Positions 1 to 9,834 are shown, counted from the first letter of the stretch. The stretch: 64,000 nucleotides of DNA from Criblamydia sequanensis CRIB-18 (GCF_000750955.1 NZ_CCEJ010000008.1:227208-291207); one strand, 5' to 3'. Notes: generated by a model from the letters alone, not told the origin. Numbers and translations are program-made.

Positions 1-1535
1 GAAAACGAGACGCTTAAAAACCCGGCTGCAAGAAAAGCGAAAGAGCTTCCGGCAAATATGGGCAGCGCATAAAACCCTTGGGATTTCACGTGATCCCATA
101 AATCCGATCCTGAACTTGAAGTTGCCATAATGGTGGTGTCCGATATTAAGGAGATATGGTCTCCGCAAACAGCCCCTGATAGGATGGCGCCAAAAACAGG
201 AAGAAGGATCGGCAATTCCTCGATAGTAGAGGGAATAGCTGCTCTTTCAAGGCCCATAACCATAGGAATGGCAATCGGGAAGAGGATGGCGGCTGTTGCC
301 CAAGAACTGCCAAGAGACAAGGAAATAATCGTGGCGTTCCAGAAGAGGATAAGCGGTAATAGAACAAGAGGGACCGAATCCACAATTAACGAAGCGATCC
401 ATTGGCCTGTTTGCAAGTCTTGCCTAAGCAAGCCCCCCATAGTCCAGGCAAGTAAAAGAATCGCGTTGACAGGAAGCATTAACCAAATGCCGCTTCGATA
501 TACTTTTAAGAGGTCCTTTGCATAAAATTTTTGGCTCAACCTAAAGTAGAGGGAGGAAGCGATAAGAGAGGTCATGCCGGATAAAAATAATACGAGCGAA
601 ATAGGGGCCTCTCTTAAGGCGACAAGAAAGTCATTTTGGCCGCCCATTAAAAAGAAACCGCCGCAATAAAGAAGAAAAAGAGGCATTGAAAAAAGCAGGG
701 AGCCAATAGGAATGAAAAAGTCTAAAAGCCTGGATTCCCGCCCGCCCAAGTGAGCGCCTTTCGCGATTGAAAAATCAAGTTTTTTGCCGCCAAGCAAGTC
801 TCCTGTCGTTTGTGCAAGCGCTTCATGCTCATTCATTAACCCGAAGCTGAGCTCTTTCCTGACAATAACCCAAACGGCGATAACAAGCGCTATTGAGTAA
901 AAGACATAGGGCAGAATATTTAAATAAAGAGAGTAAGGGCTTGCTAAAACAAGGGTGTTTTTATCTTCAAGATAGCCCACGCCATTTTCTGTTAAAAATC
1001 CTAAAATTGCAGCCGCCCAGCTTGAAATTGGAGTAAGCATGGTTAAAGGAGCCGCCATAGAGTCGGTTAAAAAAGCAAGTTTGATTCTTGGGATTTTAAA
1101 GCGGTCAGTGAGCGGCCTTAAGACAGAACCAACGGTTAGGCTGCTTAAATAATCATCCATTGAAAGGCAATGAGACATGATAAGAGAACCTGTCTCTGCA
1201 GATTTCTTGCTTTTAACCGATTTTTCAGCAAAAGAAACGAAGGCGTTTGCCGAATCGGATAGCCGAATCATTTCAATTAATACGCCCAAGGACAAAACAA
1301 AGAGCATAATAAGAAGATTGCTTGAAGAGGTGAGCTTCTCTAATGAAAATAGGTTCGTGACCTGGGAATTTTCGAAAATACGTCCGAAAGTTAAAATTAG
1401 AGAGTCAATTGGAGCAAAGCCCGAGGCGATAAAAGCAGCGGTTAAAACCCCTAAAAAAAGGGCAAGACGGATTTTTTTTGTCCAAAAACCAACAATAAAA
1501 ACAACAACGGGCGGTATTAAGGATAATCCGGACAT
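1..1535 (-). CDS. nhaC: NhaC-family Na+/H+ antiporter (3' end outside window)
   Basis: The complement stays open from an ATG at 1535 to the left edge, so the C-terminus lies outside the window; 511 codons are visible. The translation begins MSGLSLIPPVVVFIVGF and is a chain of hydrophobic segments. Near the distal end it contains GAVCGDHISLISDTTIMA, the family-typical GDH-S-ISDTT signature of NhaC antiporters, followed by a WDHVKSQ segment. Mid-protein SMDDYLSSLTVGSVLRP also fits this family. The start is supported by AAGG about seven bases upstream. The likely role is inner-membrane exchange of Na+ for H+; cation specificity cannot be read from sequence. It is divergent from the LicD-like gene. 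Confidence 0.9.
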   Translation of the reverse strand, partial: MSGLSLIPPVVVFIVGFWTKKIRLALFLGVLTAAFIASGFAPIDSLILTFGRIFENSQVTNLFSLEKLTSSSNLLIMLFVLSLGVLIEMIRLSDSANAFVSFAEKSVKSKKSAETGSLIMSHCLSMDDYLSSLTVGSVLRPLTDRFKIPRIKLAFLTDSMAAPLTMLTPISSWAAAILGFLTENGVGYLEDKNTLVLASPYSLYLNILPYVFYSIALVIAVWVIVRKELSFGLMNEHEALAQTTGDLLGGKKLDFSIAKGAHLGGRESRLLDFFIPIGSLLFSMPLFLLYCGGFFLMGGQNDFLVALREAPISLVLFLSGMTSLIASSLYFRLSQKFYAKDLLKVYRSGIWLMLPVNAILLLAWTMGGLLRQDLQTGQWIASLIVDSVPLVLLPLILFWNATIISLSLGSSWATAAILFPIAIPMVMGLERAAIPSTIEELPILLPVFGAILSGAVCGDHISLISDTTIMATSSSGSDLWDHVKSQGFYALPIFAGSSFAFLAAGFLSVSF

Positions 1536-1681
1536 TCAGACCTTGCAAAAGTTTAAATTTGTCTAAGAATTTATTTTGCATCTTTCCATACTATAAGATA
1601 AAAAAGATGTAAATTTTATAACTTAATTAAAGTTTTTCCTTTAAATTTTATCAAAGATTTTTGTTTGCTTCAAGGATAAAT

Positions 1682-2422
1682 ATGACTTTCACGAAAAAAA
1701 GCCTTTCCCTCTTTTTAACTATTTTTTCAATCTGCTCGCCTCTTCCTTCGTTTTCTAACAATGAACCCTTTGAAACCGAAAAAAGTCTTCCTCATGTCCC
1801 TAAAGAAGAGGTGGGGAAAATGTATGATTTACTTCTAAAAACTTTGCCCATCCTGGAAGAAAAAGGGGTTTGTGTCTTTGCTATGTGCGGAACGCTTCTT
1901 GGGGCAGTAAGGCATGGTTCTATTATTCCATGGGATGATGACCTTGACTTTGGGATTTTAGAAGAAGAAGAGGACCTTCTTTTGAGCTTGCAGGAAGAAC
2001 TCTACGAAAAAGGTCTGATCCTTGCTTCTTTTGGTGGAGGGTATAAAATTTTTTCAAAAGAAGGAGATGCTATTCAAAGACCCGATAATAAAGGGTTCTA
2101 TCCTTGGAAATTCCCTTTTATCGATTTTTTTGTGATGAAAGAAGAAGAGGGTCTTATCATTCATAAGAATAAGACCCTAAGGCAAAGATTAACTAATGAG
2201 TGGTTTCAAGTTAAAGATATCAAGGAAAATTTAAAAAAACTGCCTTTCGGCCCTTTAACTATCCCTGCCCCGAATCGATGGATGGCCTATCTTAATCGAA
2301 ACTATGGTCATGACTGGAATACCATCGCCTATAAAGATTACGATCATAAAAATGAGCAAAAGATGCAAAAAAAGATCGTAAGGCTAGTCGATTTTGAACC
2401 GGCAGAGTATGAGCTTCCATAA
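1682..2422 (+). CDS. LicD-family phosphotransferase-like protein, exported
   Basis: About 246 residues. A hydrophobic N-terminus (KKSLSLFLTIFSICSPLPSF) looks like a cleavable signal peptide. The LicD/fukutin-type motif follows: GTLLGAVRHGSIIPWDDDLD, with the Asp cluster that in this nucleotidyltransferase-like superfamily binds metal. LicD enzymes transfer phosphocholine or similar groups to glycans; the acceptor here is unknown. ATG 1682 was chosen because AAGGA sits seven bases upstream; a TTG at 1661 in the same frame lacks this. The signal peptide is unusual because classical LicD is cytoplasmic, so action in the periplasm or in the host is possible (inference). Confidence 0.82.
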   Translation: MTFTKKSLSLFLTIFSICSPLPSFSNNEPFETEKSLPHVPKEEVGKMYDLLLKTLPILEEKGVCVFAMCGTLLGAVRHGSIIPWDDDLDFGILEEEEDLLLSLQEELYEKGLILASFGGGYKIFSKEGDAIQRPDNKGFYPWKFPFIDFFVMKEEEGLIIHKNKTLRQRLTNEWFQVKDIKENLKKLPFGPLTIPAPNRWMAYLNRNYGHDWNTIAYKDYDHKNEQKMQKKIVRLVDFEPAEYELP

Positions 2423-2424
2423 TC

Positions 2425-2634
2425 TTATTTTTCTATGACGGCTTCGTCAGAAAGATTTATCATGGCTGCCGAACCAAAGCAATAGGGTAAATCCAGTGCT
2501 TCCTGCCCAAATGCTGCTATCCCGAAGGCTCGATTTCCTTCGTGTTCAATAGTATGAGGTAATTCTCCCTCGATCACATTTGAACAAGCAGTCAATTTTA
2601 GGTTATGGTCCGCTAGACCGTCCTGTTGATAGAG
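2425..2634 (-). pseudogene. Unidentified decayed ORF remnant
   Basis: The complement is open for 69 codons between two stops (TGA at 2635-2637, TAA at 2425-2427) and encodes a globular-looking peptide including GLADHNLKLTACSNVIEGEL and FGQEALDLPYCFGSAAMINL. There is no ATG with a ribosome binding site at its beginning, so it looks like the C-terminal remnant of a lost gene. I do not recognise the family. The flanking sequence 2638-2859 also holds short broken frames and nothing identifiable. Confidence 0.35.
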
Positions 2635-2859
2635 TCAAGCCTTGCTGAAACTTACATGTATGGTTTAAAATGCTTTTTGGGAGAGATCTAAAATGCTAAA
2701 CATTTCAAGAGTTTGAGGCGTATATCAAAGCTAAAGCCTTAAAAGCTATGACAAGTTTAGGAATGCCATAAAGCAGAAGAAAAGCTGCTTAAATCCTATC
2801 TCATACCTTCTCATTGATCTGAGTGGCTTATGTAGTATACAAAAAAGCCAAACAAACAT

Positions 2860-4230
2860 CTAAAGATTCAAGGCGTCCATTCCCCCTTGTAGAGACGAGA
2901 TATTCTTATGGCCTTGCTGTAATAGAAGGGATGCGATTATGGCAGCTCGATAGCCGGATTGGCATACGGTGATGTAGGGTTTTTCCTCAAGAGTTTGATC
3001 CTTTGAAAATTCAGTTATTGGGAAAAACTTGGCTTTTTCTATATGCTTTTGATTCCATTCAGGTAAAGATCGGACATCTAAAACCGTTGTACTCTCATCT
3101 TCTAGTTTGGGCTTAAGAGAGGCCGGATCGAGGAGTTCTAAATGATTTATTGGAAGCCCTTCTTCTTCCCAAGAGGAAATCCCCCCTTCAACGGCTCCTA
3201 AAATTTGATCTATACCGATAAGTTGAAGTTTTTTAAACGCATCCTCAGCGTCCTTCTCATTTTCAGCAAGGAGGATAAGGGGCTGATTCGCCTCTATAAG
3301 CAAGCCTGCGTAAGTTAAGAATTGAGGGGAATTTTTTCCGATAAAAAGGGAGTTTTTAACGTGTTTTTTGCTAAACGCCTCTTTATTTCTTACATCTAAG
3401 ACTAAAGCGTTCTTTTTTGCTATTTGCTGATAGGCTTCCTTTGGAGAGAGATGCACTATTTGAGCCGGCTTTAAGTTGTAAGGGTTTTTTTCGGCATTAA
3501 TTTTTTTTACTCTAAAAAAATATTGAGGAGGTTTTGGCATATCCATTAGTAAGTAGTTAAACCATTCCTGAAAGGGTTTTTTCTTTAAATAAGGGTTATT
3601 TTTTCTTTCTTCGCCAAGTGTTGTCTCATTACCTTTAATTGATTTTGCGCAGGAAGAACCGGCGCCATGGGCAGGATAAATAAAAAGGTTGTCGGGAAGA
3701 TCTTGAAGCTTAACAAAACTGCTCTCATATAATTGCCGGCTTAAATCACCTATAGCTTCATCTCCTAATAAATCGGGTCTGCCAAGAGATCCCGGGAATA
3801 AAAAATCACCTGAAAATAAAATTTGAGGGAACTCTTTAGATTTTTTTTCATCGAAAAGAAGCCAGGATAGATGTTCCGGTGTATGCCCCGGGGTAAAAAG
3901 CGCCTTAAATCGTAAGGAACCAATGGAAAATTGATCCCCGTCTTTGACAAAGACATCTGCGTAATTATTGCTATTTTCATTCTCTCCTGAAGAGTAGATT
4001 TCAGCTTTTCCGTTTAATGCAGATTTTAAAGAGGAAGCCCCCGAAATAAAATCGGCGTGAATATGAGTTTCCAGGATTTTTTTTATTTCAAAATTCCATT
4101 CTTTTGCTTTTTCAACAAGCGGTTGAAAGTCAAGGGAGGGATCGATTACAACGCAAGTTTTTTGACTTTCGTCGCCGATAAGATAACTATTAAGCGCAAT
4201 TCCCGGGATGGCTTGCTTCCAAATGAGCAT
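2860..4230 (-). CDS. Persulfide dioxygenase-rhodanese fusion (CstB-like)
   Basis: 456 residues from ATG 4230, which has AGAGGT just upstream; a longer frame to 4311 would start within the uvrB promoter region. Residues 1-245 form an ETHE1-type metallo-beta-lactamase domain: THIHADF at 55-61, PGHT around 114-117 and SGDFLF around 140-145 supply the iron ligands. Two rhodanese-like domains follow. The first has no active-site cysteine where one is expected; the second has CQSGYRA with Cys at about 423. This order (dioxygenase, pseudo-rhodanese, rhodanese) is that of Staphylococcus CstB, which oxidises persulfides to thiosulfate and sulfite. The inferred role is sulfide/persulfide detoxification in the cytosol. 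Divergent from uvrB. Confidence 0.88.
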   Translation of the reverse strand: MLIWKQAIPGIALNSYLIGDESQKTCVVIDPSLDFQPLVEKAKEWNFEIKKILETHIHADFISGASSLKSALNGKAEIYSSGENENSNNYADVFVKDGDQFSIGSLRFKALFTPGHTPEHLSWLLFDEKKSKEFPQILFSGDFLFPGSLGRPDLLGDEAIGDLSRQLYESSFVKLQDLPDNLFIYPAHGAGSSCAKSIKGNETTLGEERKNNPYLKKKPFQEWFNYLLMDMPKPPQYFFRVKKINAEKNPYNLKPAQIVHLSPKEAYQQIAKKNALVLDVRNKEAFSKKHVKNSLFIGKNSPQFLTYAGLLIEANQPLILLAENEKDAEDAFKKLQLIGIDQILGAVEGGISSWEEEGLPINHLELLDPASLKPKLEDESTTVLDVRSLPEWNQKHIEKAKFFPITEFSKDQTLEEKPYITVCQSGYRAAIIASLLLQQGHKNISSLQGGMDALNL

Positions 4231-4251
4231 TTTTACCTCTAAAAGCGAAGG

Positions 4252-4280
4252 TTTAAAACAAAAGGCTAATCCTATATAAT
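4252..4280 (+). promoter_or_regulatory. Putative sigma66 promoter of uvrB
   Basis: A perfect TATAAT at 4275-4280 is preceded, with 17-bp spacing, by TTTAAA at 4252-4257, a weak match to TTGACA. Transcription would begin about 25 bases before the uvrB ATG. Assigned by eye from consensus only. Confidence 0.4.
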
Positions 4281-4312
4281 TACATTTTAAACACATAATA
4301 TAATAAAACACT

Positions 4313-6310
4313 ATGTTCAGATTAAAAACAGACTACATGCCTAAGGGCGATCAACCAAGAGCCATTGAACAGTTGACAGACGGGGTCTTATCAGGGGCTC
4401 CTTCTCAAGTTTTGCTTGGTGTCACAGGATCTGGCAAAACTTTTACTATGGCCAATATCATTGTCAATGTTCAAAGGCCGACTCTTATTTTAGCTCATAA
4501 TAAAACATTAGCCGCCCAGCTCTATCAAGAGTTTAAGGGTTTTTTCCCCGATAACGCGGTTGAATATTTTGTTTCCTACTATGACTACTATCAGCCGGAA
4601 GCTTATATCCCAAGAACAGACACTTATATAGAAAAAGACCTTTCGATCAATGACCGCATCGACAAAATGCGGCTTTCAGCGACAAGGTCTCTTTTAGAGC
4701 GAAGCGATGTTATTATCGTGGCTTCTGTTTCTTGCATCTATGGCCTTGGCTCACCTGAATACTACAAGGGTATGAATTTGACTCTCGCAGTCAATGAAAA
4801 AAGAAGACGGGATGACATCCTCATGCATCTTGTTGAAATGCAATATAAGCGTAACGACTATGACTTTGCGAGATCAACTTTTCGAGTTAGAGGAGATGTC
4901 TTAGACATTTTTCCGGCTTATGAGGATGAACTAGCCTATAGGATTGAATTTTTCGGGGATGAAATTGAGAGGATTTTTGAAATCGATCCCTTGACAGGTA
5001 GGCCAAGACGCACTCTCAATAGCATCACCATTTATCCGGGATCCCACCACGTTACACCTGAAGAGGTTCGTATCGATGCTATGGAAACCATAAAAGAGGA
5101 GATGAAAGAGCGTATAAAATGGTTTGAGGAGCGGAACCTTTTGATTGAAGCTCAAAGAATCGATCAAAGGACAAGACATGATCTTGAAATGATAAAAGAA
5201 ATAGGTTTTTGTAAAGGAATTGAAAATTATTCGCGCCATTTCAGTAAACGAAATCCCGGGGATCCGCCTCCATGCCTTATCGATTATTTCCCTTCCGATT
5301 ACTTGCTCTTTATTGATGAATCGCATCAAACGGTTCCTCAGCTTCACGCAATGTATAATGGAGATAGGGCAAGGAAGCAAGCGCTTGTCGATTATGGCTT
5401 TAGACTACCCTCAGCTTATGATAACAGGCCCCTAAAATTCGATGAAACGTACAAAAGGTTTCATCAAGTGGTCTATGTCTCGGCAACGCCGGCCGCTTTT
5501 GAAGTTAAAGAAGCAGGCGGTGTGGTTGTAGAGCAGATTATTCGACCGACAGGGCTTTTAGACCCTGAAATCACAATTAGAAAAGCAAGCGATCAAATCG
5601 ATGACTGTCTTGAGGAGATACGAAAAGAAGTAGGAGAGGGAGGTAGAGTCCTTGTCACCACATTAACAAAAAGACTCTCTGAAGAATTAACCAATTACTT
5701 GCTTGAACTTGGCATCAAAGCTAAGTATTTGCATTCAGATATCGACACTCTTGAGAGAATGCAGATTATTAATGAGCTTCGTCAAGGAAATTTCGATGTT
5801 CTTGTCGGGATCAACCTTTTAAGAGAAGGGCTTGATATCCCGGAAGTGACCTTGGTAGCCATCTTGGATGCTGATAAAGAAGGTTTTTTGAGAAGCGAAA
5901 CCTCCCTTGTTCAAACTTGCGGAAGAGCTGCAAGAAATAGTTTGGGAAGGGTTGTGATGTATGCCGATAAAATGACTGATTCGATAAAGGCGGCTCTTGC
6001 TATCACAGAAAGAAGAAGAGAGATTCAAAGAACTTACAACTCAAGAAATAACATCACGCCGACCACTGTAAAAAGACATATTAGTCCGCTAGTTGAGGAA
6101 GTTGAAGAATTAGCTGAATTAGAGACTAAAAAAGCCACAAAACAAGAATCGCTATTATCTCTTGATGATATTCAAAAAAAGCAGCGTGAGTGCGAATTAA
6201 AGATGAAAGAGGCTGCTAAAAACATGGAATTTGAAGAGGCCGCAAAATGGCGCGACCTCATGCGTAAGTATCAGCAAATGGAACTTTTACTTTCCGGCCA
6301 AAGCGGGTAG
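4313..6310 (+). CDS. uvrB: Excinuclease ABC subunit B
   Basis: 665 residues, the usual UvrB length. Walker A GVTGSGKT at 36-43, then the UvrB beta-hairpin region ([20 protein letters not shown], about 89-108), helicase motif LFIDESH and the C-terminal motif [20 protein letters not shown] domain near the end ([18 protein letters not shown]) should bind UvrC. UvrB is the damage-verification helicase of nucleotide excision repair, loaded by UvrA. The gene has its own TATAAT-type promoter, and its 3' end overlaps the convergent PfkB kinase gene by 24 bp. Confidence 0.98.
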   Translation: MFRLKTDYMPKGDQPRAIEQLTDGVLSGAPSQVLLGVTGSGKTFTMANIIVNVQRPTLILAHNKTLAAQLYQEFKGFFPDNAVEYFVSYYDYYQPEAYIPRTDTYIEKDLSINDRIDKMRLSATRSLLERSDVIIVASVSCIYGLGSPEYYKGMNLTLAVNEKRRRDDILMHLVEMQYKRNDYDFARSTFRVRGDVLDIFPAYEDELAYRIEFFGDEIERIFEIDPLTGRPRRTLNSITIYPGSHHVTPEEVRIDAMETIKEEMKERIKWFEERNLLIEAQRIDQRTRHDLEMIKEIGFCKGIENYSRHFSKRNPGDPPPCLIDYFPSDYLLFIDESHQTVPQLHAMYNGDRARKQALVDYGFRLPSAYDNRPLKFDETYKRFHQVVYVSATPAAFEVKEAGGVVVEQIIRPTGLLDPEITIRKASDQIDDCLEEIRKEVGEGGRVLVTTLTKRLSEELTNYLLELGIKAKYLHSDIDTLERMQIINELRQGNFDVLVGINLLREGLDIPEVTLVAILDADKEGFLRSETSLVQTCGRAARNSLGRVVMYADKMTDSIKAALAITERRREIQRTYNSRNNITPTTVKRHISPLVEEVEELAELETKKATKQESLLSLDDIQKKQRECELKMKEAAKNMEFEEAAKWRDLMRKYQQMELLLSGQSG

Positions 6311-7357
6311 AGATTCGAGAGAGCGAATTTTATGTAAAAGCCTCTCCCACCGCTCATCGGATATTTCAGCGCCGACTTCTTCAACGACAGCCCCGCCGAG
6401 AAGATTGCCTATTTGTGCGGATTCCTGATGACTTAAACCCTTTAAATACCCATAGATAAAACCGCTTGCGAATAAGTCTCCGGCCCCTGTTGAATCGACC
6501 ATTTCAGCAGGCGTTGTTCCAAAATGAGAGGTGGTTCCCTTTGATCCGACAAAGCAACCGTCTTTTCCAATAAGAATGACAACCGTATCTACCATTTTTT
6601 GCAATTCCTCGCAGGCTTCTTTGGGATCAAGGCCTGTTAGCGCAAAAGCTTCATCTTGGTTTGCAAATAAGACATCCACACTAGGCAAAATTTCTTTCAT
6701 AAGACTATCTTTATATTCACGGGCAAGCTCATGGGCCCCAAGATCGAAAGAAGTTTTTAACCCCTTTTCTTTTGCTAAGCTAAAAGCTTTTTTGACAAGA
6801 CCCTCGTGTCTTAACGCATATCCTTCGATATGAACTAAATGCTTTCCCTCAAAAATTTCCGGAATAATATCATGGTCTGAAAATTCAAGGGTGGCGCCAA
6901 GAAAGCAGCGCATGGTTCTTTGACAATCCGGTGTGATAAGGCAAGCGACTTGTTGAGTCGGTTTTTCTGTTCTGATCAGTTCCGGTGTGACCCCAATTTC
7001 TAAAAGACGATTGAAAAAAAATTCACCTAGATCATCGTTTCCGATGCGGCCAAAAAAGGAGGCTTCGAGACCTAAGCTTGCAAGCCCTTTGATTGTGTTC
7101 GCACTGCTGCCTCCTGTGGCATATCTTCTTAAAAAACTTCTATTTTCATGCACGATGCTTTTAAAAGTCGGCCAATCAACAACTTCGCAGCCGCCCTTTT
7201 CCCCTTTAATAGAATCCAGGAATGATTCATCTACATCGAGAAGAAAGTCGATGGTCGGTGCGCCAATTGCGATCACATGTTTTGTTTCATTGGCATTAAG
7301 ATTAAAACTTGAAAAAATGAATAAAGAAAAAATTAGATTCAATAAATTTGAGAGCAT
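6287..7357 (-). CDS. PfkB-family (adenosine/sugar) kinase with putative signal peptide
   Basis: 356 residues. A ribokinase/adenosine-kinase fold is clear: GGSSANT near residue 82, inter-domain [12 protein letters not shown], and the PfkB signature [13 protein letters not shown] with the catalytic Asp. Substrate is not certain; the long N-terminal lid resembles adenosine-kinase-like PfkB members. The first 22 residues ([20 protein letters not shown]) form a typical signal peptide, and the only start with a ribosome binding site (AGGGG, about nine bases upstream) includes it. An ATP-dependent kinase outside the cytoplasm is odd; secretion into the ATP-rich host, or an uncleaved N-terminal anchor, are possibilities. 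The 3' end overlaps convergent uvrB. Confidence 0.88.
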   Translation of the reverse strand: MLSNLLNLIFSLFIFSSFNLNANETKHVIAIGAPTIDFLLDVDESFLDSIKGEKGGCEVVDWPTFKSIVHENRSFLRRYATGGSSANTIKGLASLGLEASFFGRIGNDDLGEFFFNRLLEIGVTPELIRTEKPTQQVACLITPDCQRTMRCFLGATLEFSDHDIIPEIFEGKHLVHIEGYALRHEGLVKKAFSLAKEKGLKTSFDLGAHELAREYKDSLMKEILPSVDVLFANQDEAFALTGLDPKEACEELQKMVDTVVILIGKDGCFVGSKGTTSHFGTTPAEMVDSTGAGDLFASGFIYGYLKGLSHQESAQIGNLLGGAVVEEVGAEISDERWERLLHKIRSLESLPALAGK

Positions 7358-7455
7358 CGTCTGTTTCCCCTAAACTTTAAAAGATAGATATTTTTTGGAG
7401 GGGAGTTTAAAAATTCAATTCATTGTTGTATAGAGAAATATATCAAAATATTTAT

Positions 7456-7491
7456 ATCCGGCTAAGCCTAAGTAAAGGACAATAGCCGGAT
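7456..7491 (-). terminator. Hairpin downstream of the acidic methyltransferase-like gene
   Basis: ATCCGGCTA (7456-7464) pairs with TAGCCGGAT (7483-7491) around an 18-base loop, about 13 bases beyond the stop of the leftward gene. On the complement it is followed by an A/T-rich stretch rather than a clean T-run, so terminator function is likely but not certain. Confidence 0.5.
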
Positions 7492-7503
7492 AGAGAAGGT
7501 CTT

Positions 7504-9003
7504 TTATTCCTCGCTATAAGGGTTCTGTTGCTGCGATTTATTAATAATGCTCATAGATCTTTTTAAACGAGAGCCTTTAGAACTTCCTACAGGGGCCTTT
7601 TTTGCCCAAGCCCAGGTTTGCATATTTTCTATGTTTTTGGGTTGACGAATATAACCTCGTTCCTCGTTCTCAACCTGTCTTGGAGAATAGATAATTTGTT
7701 CTTCGGATTCATCTTCTTCATCAGTATCTGAGGATTCACTGTTATCATAAGCTTCATTTTTTTTTGCATTAAACCTATTATTGAAATTAATAGGGGGGAC
7801 TTTCATGCCGGAGGTTAAAGATTCATCGCTATCGGAAGATTCTCCTGCTTTTGCTATAAAATTTTCTTCCTTTATAACCCCAAGCTTAAATTTGTGACGG
7901 CGCATTAAAGGCTCGGAAGCAGACCTAGTTTGAAGTACTTTATTTCTTGGAGAAAAAATTGTAGTGGCATTTCTTGCGGAGTAGAAAATAGCTTCCAATT
8001 GGGATTCAGGGTTAGATATTTTCCTTATCCATTTTTTTCTTGCTAAAGGGCTATTGTTTTTGTAGGTATTTTCAATTTGAAACAGAATAGGCTTTGGCAC
8101 TAATGAAGCGGTTTGTTTTGTCGAGTAGTAGCCATTTGGAGAGTTTACCATCGATTCGCAAAAAGTGACATACGCAATGCTATCAATTTTTAAACAAGAA
8201 TCAAGCTGTTTGAGATGAAATCCGGTTAATTCAAGTACGAATCTTTCCCATGGTTGGCTTAAAAAAAGAAGTTTTAAGAAGTCTGAGAAGGAACCAAAAT
8301 AGGTTTCGTTTAGATAAGAAATATAATTTTTTAGAGAAGATCCAAGATTATTTAGAACCTCGGAAGAAATTACAAGATCCGCGCGTTCGTTTGCTAAATC
8401 ATGCCCGACAAAAGTTGGGGTTTCTAAGAAAGTATTAAGGGTTTCCTTAAATTCTTCAAAGCTCACGCATTTTTTTAAAGTCTCCAGAAATTTTTGGGCG
8501 CCGCTTAAGTCTTGTATTTTTATTGAAATTTTTTCCTGTAGTTCTTCATTAAGCTGATTTTTTGCATTTTCCATGCTTTCATTGTCCAAATCGACTAATA
8601 CTACTTTTCGAAATAGCTTTGTCAATTGAACAAGAGGCAAATTAGAACAATCCCCCGCCCCCAAAATAAGCACGACTTCTTTTGTTGGACACCTTTCAGC
8701 GACCGTTATAATAAGTTCTTTTGAGTGCTGATTCTTTCTTAAATTTTGCTCTCTTAAGTGGTCCTCCGGGATGATCGATCTGCTTGAACGTAAATCTTTA
8801 TTTTGTTGTTTTAAAAAACCGGCAAAATTCAAGCTAAAATCGTATGCTTTTTGAGTTTGGAAAGAGTCGTCAGCACCTTCTGTCTCAAGTTCTTTTTCTT
8901 CAGGGTTTTCTTGAGAGGCATGGTATGACGTTGGATCAGTTTCTGTTGCAGTAGTTAATACTGGTGGGTAAAGCGGCCGTTGAGTCGTCGTTTCAACTTG
9001 CAT
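7504..9003 (-). CDS. Methyltransferase-fold protein with acidic Ser-rich C-terminus (candidate effector)
   Basis: About 499 residues from ATG 9003 (AGGAG seven bases upstream). Residues about 110-165 contain a Rossmann-type SAM-binding signature, VVLILGAGDCSNLPL followed by VVLVDLDNESMENA, i.e. motif I and an acidic residue ending strand 2. The remainder of the catalytic domain has no family I recognise. The last 130 residues are low-complexity and acidic (SSDSDES, SSDTDEEDESEE) and end basic, suggesting a disordered tail. Such tails are common in secreted chlamydial proteins, but no secretion signal can be proved here. It is monocistronic, followed by a hairpin at 7456-7491. Confidence 0.7.
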   Translation of the reverse strand: MQVETTTQRPLYPPVLTTATETDPTSYHASQENPEEKELETEGADDSFQTQKAYDFSLNFAGFLKQQNKDLRSSRSIIPEDHLREQNLRKNQHSKELIITVAERCPTKEVVLILGAGDCSNLPLVQLTKLFRKVVLVDLDNESMENAKNQLNEELQEKISIKIQDLSGAQKFLETLKKCVSFEEFKETLNTFLETPTFVGHDLANERADLVISSEVLNNLGSSLKNYISYLNETYFGSFSDFLKLLFLSQPWERFVLELTGFHLKQLDSCLKIDSIAYVTFCESMVNSPNGYYSTKQTASLVPKPILFQIENTYKNNSPLARKKWIRKISNPESQLEAIFYSARNATTIFSPRNKVLQTRSASEPLMRRHKFKLGVIKEENFIAKAGESSDSDESLTSGMKVPPINFNNRFNAKKNEAYDNSESSDTDEEDESEEQIIYSPRQVENEERGYIRQPKNIENMQTWAWAKKAPVGSSKGSRLKRSMSIINKSQQQNPYSEE

Positions 9004-9162
9004 AGCAGTCTCCTTTTGCTGATAAAGCAACTATAATGAAAAAATATTTTTTTTTAATAACGAAATAGAAATATAGTTCATATATATATTAAGAAACTAT
9101 TTTTTATAATATAATAACGATTGTTAATTGAACGCAGTGTTGACTTGAAAGGATTTATCGGG

Positions 9163-9834
9163 GTGATTGAGGATAGAAATAAAGAAATAAAGGAATATAT
9201 TTCAGAATACTTTAGCGATGAAGATGAAGCTCTATCTAATGCTAAAAAAAGTTCCCATGAAGCCTCATTGCCAAAAATTGCTATCTCAGAGAATACGGGC
9301 AAATTTCTTTACTTGCTTGCTAAACTCAAAAATCCTCATCGGTTATTAGAGATTGGAACTCTTGGCGGCTATAGCACTCTTTGGCTTGCCAAAGCTTGCC
9401 CGGAAGCTAAAATCACTACCTTAGAGATAAATCATGAGCACGCGGAAGTAGCCAGGCAAAATTTTATAAAAGCAGGGGTGAATCACAAAATCGATTTAAT
9501 TGTAGGCGACGGCCATGAAATTTTAAAACGTTTTATAAGTCAAAATGAAGCTCCTTTTGATTTAATTTTTCTAGATGCCGAAAAAGAAGGTTACATTGAT
9601 TATCTTGAGGATATTCTTCAACTATCGAAGCCCGGAACCCTTTTAATTACAGATAATTTAATTCCTAGAGGCAATCCCATTAATAAGCCTCATGATTACG
9701 ATTTTAAAGCGATTAAAACTTACGAGTACAATAAGATTCTCTCAGAACATAAGGGTATGGAAACCATATTGGTTCCAACCTTAAATGGGGAAGATAGCCG
9801 TATAGATGCCCTTGGCATCTCCCTTATCTTGTGA
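9163..9834 (+). CDS. Class I SAM-dependent O-methyltransferase
   Basis: About 223 residues. LLEIGTLGGYSTLWLA is motif I of caffeoyl-CoA/catechol-type O-methyltransferases, followed by ITTLEINHEHAEVA and the metal-binding strand FDLIFLDAEKEGY with LLITDNLI, the canonical order for this family. The substrate is unknown; bacterial members include tRNA- and small-molecule methylating enzymes. GTG 9163 is preferred because AAGGA lies nine bases upstream, while the TTG at 9121 has none and would add residues not typical of the family. The 3' end overlaps the convergent deacetylase gene by 11 bp. Confidence 0.9.
   Translation: MIEDRNKEIKEYISEYFSDEDEALSNAKKSSHEASLPKIAISENTGKFLYLLAKLKNPHRLLEIGTLGGYSTLWLAKACPEAKITTLEINHEHAEVARQNFIKAGVNHKIDLIVGDGHEILKRFISQNEAPFDLIFLDAEKEGYIDYLEDILQLSKPGTLLITDNLIPRGNPINKPHDYDFKAIKTYEYNKILSEHKGMETILVPTLNGEDSRIDALGISLIL

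Noticed and set aside
130..525. Plus-strand ORF of 131 codons and a second plus-strand ORF at 1177-1566
   Set aside because: Both are antisense to the NhaC-family gene, which has clear motifs and spans 1-1535; the plus-strand peptides have no family features.
1661..1681. TTG at 1661 as the start of the LicD-like gene
   Set aside because: ATG 1682 has AAGGA seven bases upstream and begins a standard signal peptide.
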